In this document: positions 1 through 11,649 of the stretch, in pieces | How positions within the stretch are numbered: the stretch's first letter is position 1 | Layout: every line of letters begins with the position of its first letter | Notes under the pieces: model-generated | Told to the model about the DNA's origin: nothing | The model's input: only the letters and a program-made list of their open reading frames with translations | The model's database searches: none | Made by a program: the position numbers and the translations under genes | Assembly (NCBI GenBank): GCA_018907035.1 | Contig: JACCIC010000213.1 | Span: 434,001-498,000 of the forward strand | Length of the DNA stretch: 64,000 nucleotides | Source: Sycobia sp. Sy_11 | Lineage: Eukaryota; Arthropoda; Insecta; Hymenoptera; Epichrysomallidae | Direction: 5' to 3'

Positions 1-1140
1 CCGTTGGCGCCTGACTACGGAACTCGGCTTCGTGCCGAATACAGTATAAATTGCTTAAATCGCGTGGTTAAATTGTGCCTTTTGCCGGAGTCGGAGGGGG
101 GGGGGCGAACTTGGTCGTAAATATCCATCGAATAGCAGCTTGAAACACATGCGATGAACAAGGATCGAGAGCATTTTTTTATCGTTTGCTTCTCTTACGA
201 TGCAGTGGATCGGTAAAATAATGTTTATACTTTATACATTATATAAATATATAAGGTATAAACATTATGTTACCGATAATATTATATATAAATTTAGCAT
301 ATTTCTAATAGCAGAAAAAGAGAATTATCTCGAGTGTTTAGGTTAAAAAATGCAAAAATACACGCGACTTCTGACGGTGAACGACGTATTACGTTTTATC
401 TCTTTTCGAAGTGTATAGTGCATTAAATAAGTGCCAAAGAAGTTGGGACTGCCGTAACTACACTCTTGTTACAGCACTTCGCGCTCAAGTCAAATTTTTA
501 AAGTGCTTCGCGTAACAAAATATTCAAGGATCCCTCAAAGTCAAGGATGTATGTCATTTATTATTTCATGAAAATGTTTTCGCGTATTTTGCATTTTTTT
601 CATTTTTTTTTATTTTTTTTATTTGAGATTTTGAATACGCACAAGTCTTTTGGGATTAACTTGAGCATTAATCAAAATTGTGTTGTTAATTTTCATTTAA
701 ATTTGGACACTGAAAAAAATTGTTTAATTAATTAAAATAAACAATGAACTGTCCGACGGAAATTCGATATTTATCTAATATATCTATGCATGTATATATA
801 TGTATACGGTGATTTCAAATAAGAGGTTATTTCAAATCAACAAACAATTTTTCATTTCAATGAAATATTAAATTGGTAGGTGGAAGATGAATGTTTTATT
901 TGAGTGACGTAAATATTCGCTTAGTTTAAAATTCAACGTAACGAATTTTTTCATCAAGCCAGTTTTTCATAGGAAGGTTCAGTTAGTGGCACATGATCTT
1001 TTTCGAATAAAATTAAATTGCATCTATCGCCGACAATGCATCGAGTATACAATGACGAGTCACGTATAAATATAAGAAGAAGATACTGAATTTTTCATTA
1101 AATAACAATACGCTTTTAACGTATTCAATGTATAAATTAT
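1..1140. other. AT-rich noncoding flank
   Basis: Mostly AT-rich with no supportable coding region; a 69-base hairpin lies at 209-277. It could be a first intron of alpha-catulin or intergenic. Confidence 0.4.
209..277. repeat. 69-base hairpin, 27-base arms
   Basis: Arms 209-235 and 251-277 are reverse complements with two mismatches, around a 15-base AT-rich spacer. The size resembles a microRNA precursor or a tiny foldback/MITE fragment. Nothing shows transcription. Confidence 0.6.
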
Positions 1141-1144
1141 AAAA

Positions 1145-1790
1145 GTGACTCTCCGAGCATTCCTCGATAAGCGTCTGAACGAAGAGAAAAAAAGAATCAT
1201 CATCGACGCGCCTCCCTCTACCGAAACACATGGACCCCCCCCTCCCCACCCCGCACATACGCCTGTACATATGTACGGCACACTTCGTCGCGACGATCCA
1301 CGATCGCGGCACTCGTTCCTCTTCCGCCGCCCGTGCCGCCCGCCCGGCGCCGCGGTATAAAAATTTCACGGGGCCCGCGCGCGCGCGCGCGCTACGACGT
1401 TAACGACCGCCCCACGCTTGTCATGCCACACGCTTGCTCACCTCGGCCCACTGTGGCGTTTTTGCGAGCGAGAAGCCTACCACGTATATGTATGTATAAT
1501 GTATAATGTACAGGCGACGGGGCGAGCTTCTGTATGTGCGAAACGTGCCGGCATTATGCATAATTCAGGACGCGGGAAGGAGGTGGTTGGTCGGATGACG
1601 GGGGGTTGGGGGAGCTGTGGGGTTATTATTGCACTTCTCGTGCTCTACACGGTGCACAGAGGCGCAGAACCCGCGACGGCAATTTCTCGCCCTTTAACGG
1701 TCGCTCCCTTAAGCGCGCGCGCGCGCGCGCGTGCGCCAGCTCTGCCGTCTTCGCCGTTTTGAAGGCGAAAGATTATTTAATGCCCAAAAC
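1145..1790. promoter_or_regulatory. GC-rich island with TATA-like box; possible promoter
   Basis: An isolated CpG/GC-rich block in AT-rich surroundings, with alternating (CG)n at about 1376-1392 and 1715-1731 and a TATAAAAA string at 1356-1363. It could be an alternative upstream promoter or enhancer of alpha-catulin, whose 5' exons are unseen. No start codon in this block leads to a recognisable protein. Confidence 0.25.
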
Positions 1791-1830
1791 GAGAATTTGT
1801 CGTGAGAGCTGTAAAGAGGGATTGTAAATA

Positions 1831-4260
1831 AAACAAAAATCAAGGTATAGCTCCTATTATAATTTGTGCTAAGTAAAAATTCGATTCAAATGTTGCGAAA
1901 TTTTAATCGAGACGGTGAGTCAATGGTACTAGTGACCGTCGCGAGCTCTTCGACATCCTCTACACGATTAATCATGCCTCAAAAAAAAAAAATTGATGCA
2001 GACATAGAACGCGTTTAAAATTTAGAAGAAGTAGAAAAATTATCAAAATAAAAATCGCAAAATTCATAGTGATATAAATATATGGGATAATCAATATTGA
2101 AAGCCGCGTTATTTTACGACCATACTGTGTTATCCACTGTCTACTTGCCTGAGACAATTTAAGAACGCTATAGTAATTATAGTCCTAGGTCTAAAATAAA
2201 TTCATTCATATTTTTCTAAATACACCGAGTCATAATTCATCTATCAACCGAAATATCTTACGCGTTCTGTAACTATATGAAACAGCCTAAAAATTCATCA
2301 ATTGGAGCTTCAGTTTTTCACAGTTATAATAAGAGGAATTTGATTAATATGGATTACAACAAACTTTCCTCACTTCAATTATTCATACTGTCCCGATCCA
2401 TTTCCGAATCTTTCCCAATACTTACAACTTCGTATCTTTATCAAAGAAGTTTAAATTAGTCTAAGCGATTGGTTTTCTTGAACAAATAGACTGGCCAAAT
2501 CTATCAAATGGCGGGCCTAAAAAAAAAAGCTCTCAATATGCTCCGAATATCCTCGGTTTCTTTAATATTTGCCGGATATCGAATTTGAAATAATTCTCTT
2601 TACAAGCTCGTACAGGCTAAAGTAGACCTCCTTTTTACAAACTCCTCTCAAGCTTCTAAAGTGATTTCTCGAGTCTTCCTCGTTTTCTTCTGCTTGTTTT
2701 CTTTTTCTTCTTCTTTTTTTTTTTTCTTTTTAGACTTTAACTCGTAGCTCTCCTAACTTCGACCTTTATCGACAGTTCGAATTTTCCGTTAAAGTAGCCG
2801 CGGCACCAATTTCCTACGGCTATAGACGCAAAGTAATTGTCCGAACGGCTCTGCTCGCTCTGCCATGCAGCACGGCACTTACTTTCATCACCGCGCCGAC
2901 TAGTCCGTACGTTTACAAAGCATCAACAATCCACAGACGAAATTAATTATAGTTTTAATTAGATGTCTCCGATGTATACTAATTGAATTTCTTTCTGAAG
3001 CTTTCTTTTGTCATCCAACAGGAGAACCTTTTGTCCCGCACTCTATCAATCTGATCACAGGCTCTAACAATTCCAAAAAAATTCCAAAAAATCCGGAAAT
3101 TTACGATTGATCTTGTGAAATTCAATAGTTATAATACATTTATAATCCATTTCTATAGCCTATGCAAGGCAATCAAGTATCGTTGAAAACTGTTTTAAGT
3201 AAGGCAAAATCAATTTTATCACATCAATTCGCGTATATACGACGATATTCAACATAATTCACCATACGTTGACGAGGTGCAATTTCTTGGTCCATTTGTT
3301 TCTGACGAAAAAATTAAAGTGTATAGGCAAGAATTTACTGAGTTGCTGTAACAATGGCATACCGATAGAGGAATAAAAAAAGTAGTCAGCACTAGAAACC
3401 GCACCTATGTACTCTTACGTATTTTGACACACAGAATCTGAAACTAAGGCGATTATTTCTGGTTTTCAAATATTTCTAATATATTTTTAATTTCATTAAG
3501 TGTGTTGCTTCTATGCCCAGGTTTAAATTTAAAATTAGGCTCACAAACATTTTTTACCGTCGTCATAAGCTTCCCAATTTTTGCCACACGTTGATTTTAC
3601 TTGACTGAATTGCTTCCTGCATGTCTATTGGATATTCGGAGAAAAATTTCATTCGCATACATGATCGCATCAAACAGTTATTGGATAAAGTGTAAGAATT
3701 AAATTTAACAAACAAAATAAAAATAAAGGAATTTTTATTGGAGAACATTGCTGAAACATTATATGTATATTAAATATTTATTTAATTTTTAAGAAGATCG
3801 ATTAACGCATCAAACAGTTACGAAGCTATGAAATGAAAATAAATCAAAACAAGATACAATTAAATCTATTATATTGTGTCATTTTCTGATAATGAGCTTC
3901 CCAAACGAGACTAGTAAAAATCGTCCTAATAAGCAACAGTTCCTCGCGACATCGACCGCTCGCATTCCTCGTACATACGTCAACACTTTCAAGCGACTTA
4001 CGGCAATGCTCATATAAGCTGGCGTCACTTGACAATAAATAATTCATAAACTCGTGATTAAACCGCGAGGCGAAGAACAAAATGTCGTACAAAGACAAAG
4101 GGCTTTTCTACCCAAAACCCGAATACCACAGAGCAAGTGGAAAAGTCGAATCCCCCCCCCCCCGGTTATACGATCCGAGATCCTAAGCCGCCGGCTTTGA
4201 TAAAACTGCCCTGGGTCACGGCGATGGAGCAGAGATAGTATGCGTCGGAGAAGCAGTTTA
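1831..4260. other. AT-rich noncoding stretch
   Basis: No supportable gene. It contains a pyrimidine tract at about 2690-2733 and a 16-base string (cgcatcaaacagtta core) occurring twice about 139 bases apart near 3666 and 3805. Confidence 0.4.
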
Positions 4261-4267
4261 CACACGC

Positions 4268-4269
<2 letters not shown>

Positions 4270-4318
<49 letters not shown>

Positions 4319-4518
4319 GATGCTCCTCGTTCAAACCGAAGAATAAGTACTTCTCGAAGTTAATGGTCCTGCAGGAGCAATAATGGAATAGTGCGCGTAA
4401 AAGGAAAAAGAAAGATTTCACGGCGGGACTGGGAAACGCAAGGGGGGGGGGGTCGCACACACGATGCGCACAGCAGTCGCATCGGCCGCCGCGCGATTCT
4501 TAGCCCTTATACGAGCCC

Positions 4519-4576
<58 letters not shown>

Positions 4577-4730
4577 CGGGAAACTCGCGAGGGACTCTGT
4601 TTCGCCGTTATATACATATATATGTACATGTGCATGTATATATAGATAGACGAACTCAGAGTCCCGCGGAGCGGTTAAGACGCGCGGTGATGTCTACTTC
4701 GCGTTTAATGCCTCTGGTTTTTTATAGATG

Positions 4731-4778
<48 letters not shown>

Positions 4779-4923
4779 CGCCGTTATATACGTCTATACC
4801 GCGTTGAATAAGAATATATCTGCTACGATACGTTTTGTTTTCTTGAGCAAAAGGAAGATAATACGCGAAAAACTTCGCGACAAATTTGTTTGTTTTTTTT
4901 TCTCTTCTCTGCAAATGCAAGTT

Positions 4924-4967
<44 letters not shown>
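4270..4967. repeat. cluster of four (TA)n arrays
   Basis: Long TA dinucleotide tracts at 4270-4315, 4525-4572, 4733-4777 and 4926-4967, spaced 150-210 bases apart by mixed unique sequence. The last one directly follows the dispersed repeat at 4863-4924. Confidence 0.95.
4863..4924 (+). repeat. dispersed repeat, copy 1
   Basis: Shares acgcgaaaaacttcgcgac, a TTTGTYTG/poly-T segment and ctcttctctgcaaatgcaag with 51361-51429, differing by a 7-base indel and a few substitutions. Both copies run straight into a (TA)n array. It contains a CGCGAA...TTCGCG inverted repeat. Too short to classify; possibly a microsatellite-seeding mobile fragment. Confidence 0.75.
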
Positions 4968-4973
<6 letters not shown>

Positions 4974-7120
4974 TATCATGATTAACGAAAAATAACTCAA
5001 TTAAATGTCAACTGCAATAGTCAAATTGCAGATGATTTCAAGATCCTAAAGCAAGCATTAACGGCTTAGTCACGAAAAATGAATGAACGACATCAAAAGG
5101 CAAAATAACGTGGATTGCCTGAATTCGGGGACTCGTTATTGGCCAAATTGATATAATGAACTCGATTTGAAATTGACGCGAGTGCAGAAAGAGCGATGAT
5201 TAGCATATATATATATTGTTTATCATACTTCAAACGGAACAGATTGTCAAAGAAGTAATGCAAAAAAAAATTCAAACCCACGGCGTACGTTAATATAAGT
5301 ATCGTCTAAACTGCGAATTAATTTATTTTTTTTATATTTATTCACGAGTCCGAATTCCGTGAAATCGATGCCTTTTTTCCAAAATGTTATTCTTTTAAAA
5401 TCGCTCTACGGATCGTATATACTTAATGAAAATCAATCATTTCTAAGTTATAGTTAAGGATGAAAAAAATAAAAAATCCCCGCAATAATACCGGGAACAA
5501 TGCCACGTTCCTAGATCGCGCGCGGAGCCGAATTGGCTCTTATTCGGTCGAAATTTGCGCGGCCCCTTCGGCCTCGCTCGATCTAGCAGTGACGAGCCAG
5601 TGTGGCACGAGCGTCTCTGAGCTCGCGTCGATGCTCACCGCTGGCCCAATAATGCGTTTAAATGATCGTCGTCACGCTGCAGTGCACTACGTCCAATATT
5701 TAGGACCTCCTTAAAATAATAAAATATATTGCATGGATGTACTCGATTTGCAAACATACATAATTACTATATTTATATATACACACGCATATCATGAATA
5801 TAATAGAGATTAATTAACTCTTTTGGTATACATTCGGCATTCAATTAACGAATTCTTTTCTACAGCTATCGCAACTAAATTGAGACATTGACAAGCGTAC
5901 GATAGTTTTTTCGTATGTGTATTAAATTTGTTTTCCATAAAACGAATCGAAAGATAAAAATACACTCATTTTTAATACCGCGAATAAAATTTAGAGGTCG
6001 TAGGAAATATTAGTAGCCGAATACTGTTTTGATGTCGACATGACCCAGATCCGAATTCTATATCTCGGATATCCACTGAAAAACATAATAAACCGAATGA
6101 ACTTTTTCGAAAATTTCTATCTGTACATACCGAAACTGATTTCAAATTTGAAAATTATGTGCGCATAATAAAGAGAAAGCAGCGCATGTCCATAAAAGGA
6201 TCTATTTCTACAATTTAAAACTGAATATATTGTTCATAATTCAGAGACTATTCAAATGTTTCTCTTTGCTTAAACATCCAATAAAATAATAAAATGAAAT
6301 GCGTACTTTCTGTTGCGAAACTTGTACGTATATATATATATATATATACTACTTTCAACGTCAACAAAAAAAAAAACTCTCTTCGCATTTCGTACTGGTT
6401 AATTTTTAATTCACTGTCTCGTTTCTTATTTTTCTTTCATAACTGTAAAATTTATGCAGGAAGTGCAATTTTTAAATGAAAAACGAATGTTTACGTGAAG
6501 TTTTCTTTAGAACTTTTTAATTAGCAAGTTTTTGTTGTAGCATTTAACTGAAAAGGTCTTCATAAGACAACAGTATATAGTCCTACATAGCCTGTATAGT
6601 CCATGGCGAGTCAGACCTATTGCTGTATCAAATAAATTTTTTACTTTTATCTGAAAAAGTTGAAAACAAACGATCAGTTTCACAACGGCAAAAGTTTTCG
6701 TTTCTTTAGCTGCCTGATCGAAAGGTGGAGAGAAAATTTGTATTCTTTTAATTTTTCGTTTTGTCCAATTACAAATGCATCGATATATTAAACTTGAGTA
6801 CTGTTACGAGATAAATCATAACGAAAATGTACGTAGATAAATGCAAGCTCTAATTCTTAAATTAAACCGATTGGACCACAAATAAGATATCAGTATAGGC
6901 GTAAAAAGGAACAAAACCTAAATATGAGAAAAAATTCAATTAAATAAGAAAATAAGTTTAAGCGCTTTCCATCTTGAAAATATAATCAGTTGATCTACTA
7001 ATGGTTGCACTTGTTGAATTTGTTTTTTTTTTAAATATTAAAGTATATGAAATACTTAATTAACAATTCAATAAATCAAAACAAAGACCAGAATATAAAT
7101 AAACCCTTTTCAGCTCTGGG
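4968..7120. other. AT-rich noncoding stretch
   Basis: No supportable gene. A short GC-richer patch at 5500-5660 and a short (TA)n at 6330-6348 stand out; the open frame across 5460-5714 has no recognisable domain. Confidence 0.4.
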
Positions 7121-7129
7121 TTTCTATAT

Positions 7130-7720
7130 TAAAGCCGATAACCAGCCTGCGGCATTTGCAGCCGGAGCAACTAAGACTAAAGCTAATCCTAATTCCAGAT
7201 TCGTAGTTGGCTAGACGAAACAATGCCTCCACCCCCCTCCCACCGGTCGATCGACCTGATTGTCCAAAATCCCATAGCGCCGCTCCTCTCGTTGAACCGT
7301 AACATTAATTATTCGAGATAACTACCATTCAACGATCTTCTTAATAATGATTGCCATTATTATACGGTGAAAAAAAAAAAAAAATAATCTAATACAGTAG
7401 CCATCGTGACTCTGCGCACGGGCCGCCGAACGTGGCCCGAAGCCTCGCAGAAGCAGGAAATCGCGGGTTAGAATAATTATCGTCGAGCTTCGCTGTGTCG
7501 CACAGCGGCGGAACGGTGTAGCCGCTCGATTAAGAAGCCGAGTTCAACCCGATATTAATCAAACGGCAACTGCGGCCGAGCCAAAGGAGCGCCGCTGATA
7601 CATCGATTTCATTAAGACTGGATGCCGCGTCGGTTTTTCAAACTGAATCTTGGAAACGCTCTGCATACGAGATCGTTCATTATCGACGCTCTTTCCGCTT
7701 TGCTTTTCGTCCCGCAATTT
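7130..7720. promoter_or_regulatory. GC-richer noncoding island, possible intronic enhancer
   Basis: A roughly 600-base block of complex non-repetitive sequence in AT-rich surroundings, about 900 bases before the first catulin exon seen. It carries several ATTA homeodomain-type cores, an ATCGAT and GC-rich strings, and no open frame of note. The complexity suggests conserved regulatory DNA, but conservation cannot be tested here. Confidence 0.25.
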
Positions 7721-8590
7721 TTGCCCGCGACGAGCATATCCATTGATATCTCTGCAATGAGAAATATCAGAATATGAGAACCGATTTTAAACTAAGATTT
7801 TTAACGATTCATTTGTATACGTATTTTGTATTATAGAATATTTTGACGATCAGTTTAAAAATAAATAGGCTAGAAATAATTTTCAGTACTTCATTTGATT
7901 TATTGCGCTTAGTAAATGTTTCATGACCTATCGCAAATTTACAGATTTAGTTTGAGCGTACACATTGAAAAATCTCATAAAGTGTGAGTGGTTTGCCAAA
8001 ATACTCAAAGAAACAATCTCTTCAACAAAAAAAAAAACAGATGGATTGTCCGAGTAAATGATACAATCTGGAAGTATCTGTTTTTTAATGAATTTTTAAA
8101 TTATACAGTTCAAAAAACGGCCTGATATGCCAAACTCATTTTTTCTCCTAGCATAGCTATCCGAGCTCGTTGAAAAAAGAACCTTCCATCTCCCAAGAGA
8201 TTCGTCTTATGATATATTCTGTTTATCAGGGCCATTACTTTTTAGTCAAATTTAATCTACTAATAATACATCAAATCACTTGTAAATTAAAAATGAGTTC
8301 AGAAACGGGCTTTCGAAGAAGAAGATGAGCAGAATTCTGAGCGAGAATGTTTAAAATGGTTTAGAATTCAAATTTTTCGCAAATAAAGATAGGTGTTCCG
8401 GCTCTGGGCCTCATATCGGCTTTTCGATTAGCCAAATTGTTCTTCAAAGCCGCTTATAGTTTATGAGATATTCCGCGGTGAGCGATTTAAAATAGATGAT
8501 TCTAGTGCTCATAAAAAAAAAAAAAAAAAAAACATAATTCGACAACCTCGTTCGTGCATTAAACACACATACATCTTCTGTCCTTGGCAG
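7721..8590. other. AT-rich intron sequence before catulin exon A
   Basis: No coding signal. A poly-A run at about 8513-8531 lies shortly before the splice acceptor at 8589-8590. Confidence 0.5.
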
Positions 8591-8868
8591 GCTCGACCAT
8601 CGAGAAGCTCTGCGAGTGCGCGATAGACGAGAACCTTACGGATCGCGAGGCTGTTGTGAGGGCAGCGAAGTGCCTCCTCGGCGCGGTCACCCGGGTCCTC
8701 CTCCTCGCCGACATCACCGTGGTGAAGCAGCTGCTGATGGCCAAGGACAAGGTCGCGCGCAGCCTCGGGCGCCTCGAGAGCGTCTCCAACTTCACCGAGT
8801 TCGTCAAGGCCTTCAGCCAGTTCGGCGCCGAGATGGTGGAGCTGGCCCACATGACCGGCGACCGACAG
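8591..8868 (+). CDS. alpha-Catulin: alpha-catulin exon A (first in window)
   Basis: Acceptor ...ttggcag precedes 8591 and donor gtgaga follows 8868. The exon begins with the last two bases of a codon and ends in phase 0. It encodes about 93 residues from STIEKLCE through LLGAVTRVLLLADI, SNFTEFVKAFSQFGAEMVELAH and TGDRQ, the N-terminal helical region of the vinculin/alpha-catenin fold. An (A)n tract lies about 70 bases upstream. The preceding exon is not in view, so the intron upstream exceeds 8.5 kb unless a small exon was missed. Confidence 0.94.
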
Positions 8869-11299
8869 GTGAGAAAGAGTGCAGGCATCGAACGAGTCGA
8901 GCGTATTGTTATTGCTACGCGTACCGCGATTCGTGTGGGTAGGCAACGTTCTCTCGTGGATCTTTTTGCTTTTATGCAAGGAAAAAAATCGTACAACTGA
9001 TATTACGATGTTTTATTCTATGATTATTAAAAACAATAAAATAGATATATATATATTATATTACAATATTATTACAATATTTATAATTACATTATAATTC
9101 TTATAACTTATAAATTAATTTTTCTTTATTTTAACCATAATTTTACACAGTTAAAAATGTTAAAAAAGTGTTGTAAATTTTCTGCAAAGAAGTTATGCAG
9201 TAAAGAGCATACGAAAAAGTATTTTTGTGTATTCTTCGTGTAAAAATATTGAATAATACGGTACTCGTTATAAAAAAGTTATATATAAAGAAAAACTTTT
9301 GATGCACTTTTTATAAACTTTCACAATACACTCTAGATTTTAATTTTACAAAAACTAAATTTTCTTAAGTTTGAAATGCAGGGAAGAAAAGATATGAAAT
9401 ATACTCTTGCTAATGATATTAATAATAATTATTGTAACCTACAGTAGAATACAATTGTGCAGAAGTTAAATACGTTATTTGGAATTAGCAACGCTAACTT
9501 TTAACAAAAATCCAAGCCATTTCTTATATGAAAACATAAATTAACGATAAGACAAATATACAAACTATATTGATAAATTTATTTTACATGAAAAAGTAAC
9601 AAACTTATTTTTAATATAATTAATTGCCATTTTAATCTTTAGTGACAATGAAATTGTTCTTCAGAGATAAATCGAAAAATACAGACACAATATTAATGGA
9701 GCATATATAATTGCATGTAGTTTATAAATGATAAACACATATAGAATAGTATTAGAATCAAATTTAAATTCTATGCGTATCGAACAAAATTACAATTTTT
9801 ATATTTCAAAAAAAAAGAAAAAAAAACAAAAAACCCCGTCTTCTTTCGCAGAACGACCTGAAGGACGAGAGGCGGAGGGCCCAGATGGCGGCGGCCCGCC
9901 AGGTCCTCGAGCGCAGCACGATGATGCTGCTGACGTCGAGCAAGGCCTGCCTGAGGCATCCCGAGTGCCCCTCCGCCAAGGAGAACAGGGACACGGTATT
10001 CTGCCAGATGAGGCGCGCGATGGATCTCATTCACTACGTCGTCAAGGACGGCGTCCTCGACTGCAGCGAGTCCGCCTACTCCAACTCGCAGGTGAGCATC
10101 GCGAGCGTGGCGTACTCGCACGAGGCAGCTTCGGCTTGCCCGGCCGGCCGAGAACCGCAGCGTCGCACATTAAGTTTGCGACAATAATGTTGATTAGAAT
10201 GTGGAAGTTGTGTAAAAAAAAAATTGTAACAATCACGAGCTATTGAAACACTGTATCGAGCCGATCTACGACGATGCATTTTCAGCACGGAATATGTGTT
10301 ATTAATTAGCAAATCTACGAAATTTGAAATTCCTTAATTAGCGATACGAATTAGTTTTTTTTTTTTAACTATTATTGTATTTATAATATTTAAATTAATA
10401 ATTGCCATGTCTTGGAGGAAAAAATTTTAAAACGTATTATTTTCATAATAATGAGTTAATATTTATTATTGGCATTGTCGAAAGTGAAGAAATAATTTGA
10501 ATGATTAACGTAGTGCAATGCTATAATTTGCTTACATTGGATAAAATGCTGTCTACATTTTTTTGGGAACTGAAAATTTTTTTGAAAGCTGGATTACTAC
10601 ATTTTTTTGGAAACTGGAAATTAATATCGTATAGAGTAAAAAATTATTTGTACTTATAATTTGATGATTGTTGTTATTAATTACGTTAACATAATCTTAA
10701 ACAAAAAAGAAGTAATAATTTTTTCCCCAAGAAACTTAGTACGGGATTTAAAGAAAAATTATTTAAACTGTAGAACAGTACTTGCTCGTTACACACGTGC
10801 ATTGGGATGTAACACCGAAGTCTAGCCCATATAAACATAAAATGTAGAATATTTTTCATTTAATCGAATAAAGTTACATTTCGAATTTTTACACAGTATA
10901 TCGTATGAAATGTTGAGAGGTTTTACCAAGAAATGCCAAACGCCAATAATAAACTAATGTAGAATCCCTTTTGCTTCATTTTACTTTTGTTTCATTAATT
11001 GAAATTAATTTGTTCAATTGAAAATAGTTCTTATAGTATTCATAATAAAAATTAATTCAACAATGGCAATAAGAATAGATTTTAAGAGATCATTTGTGAT
11101 TTTGGAGAATATATTATAAAAAAAAAAACAATATTGTTCATGGAGAGTAAATATACAGGATGTTCGAGAGAGATAACTTGCTTGCATCAACTTGTAAAAT
11201 CTTATGAAGTTCAAATGCTGCCAACACTTCCATTCAAAATAAATGACGTATTCAATATTTACTACTTGCAGTTAAATTCTTCTAGAAATATCATTGTGT

Positions 11300-11367
<68 letters not shown>

Positions 11368-11601
11368 GTCCGGAATTTCTTGAATCATCTATTATTATAG
11401 CTTAATCAAGTTGATTGTACTCAATTCTTGCAGAATGAGAAATGAAGGACAAAGCCGAATTTTGCACTACTTATTTTTTCGTAGATATAGTGGCAGAAAA
11501 AGTAAGAGTAACTAATAACCATGCACGCTCAAGAGCTTACTGTACTTCAGCTAAAATAATTATCATTTAATGTATTAAAGATTCCTTATTATAATTTCAA
11601 A

Positions 11602-11649
<48 letters not shown>

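Noticed and set aside
1..8590. Alpha-catulin N-terminal exons
   Set aside because: Looked for the expected conserved N-terminal helical sequence on the + strand and found none; probably outside the window.
8509..8996. Long minus-strand frames opposite catulin exon A
   Set aside because: Antisense shadows of a GC-rich coding exon.
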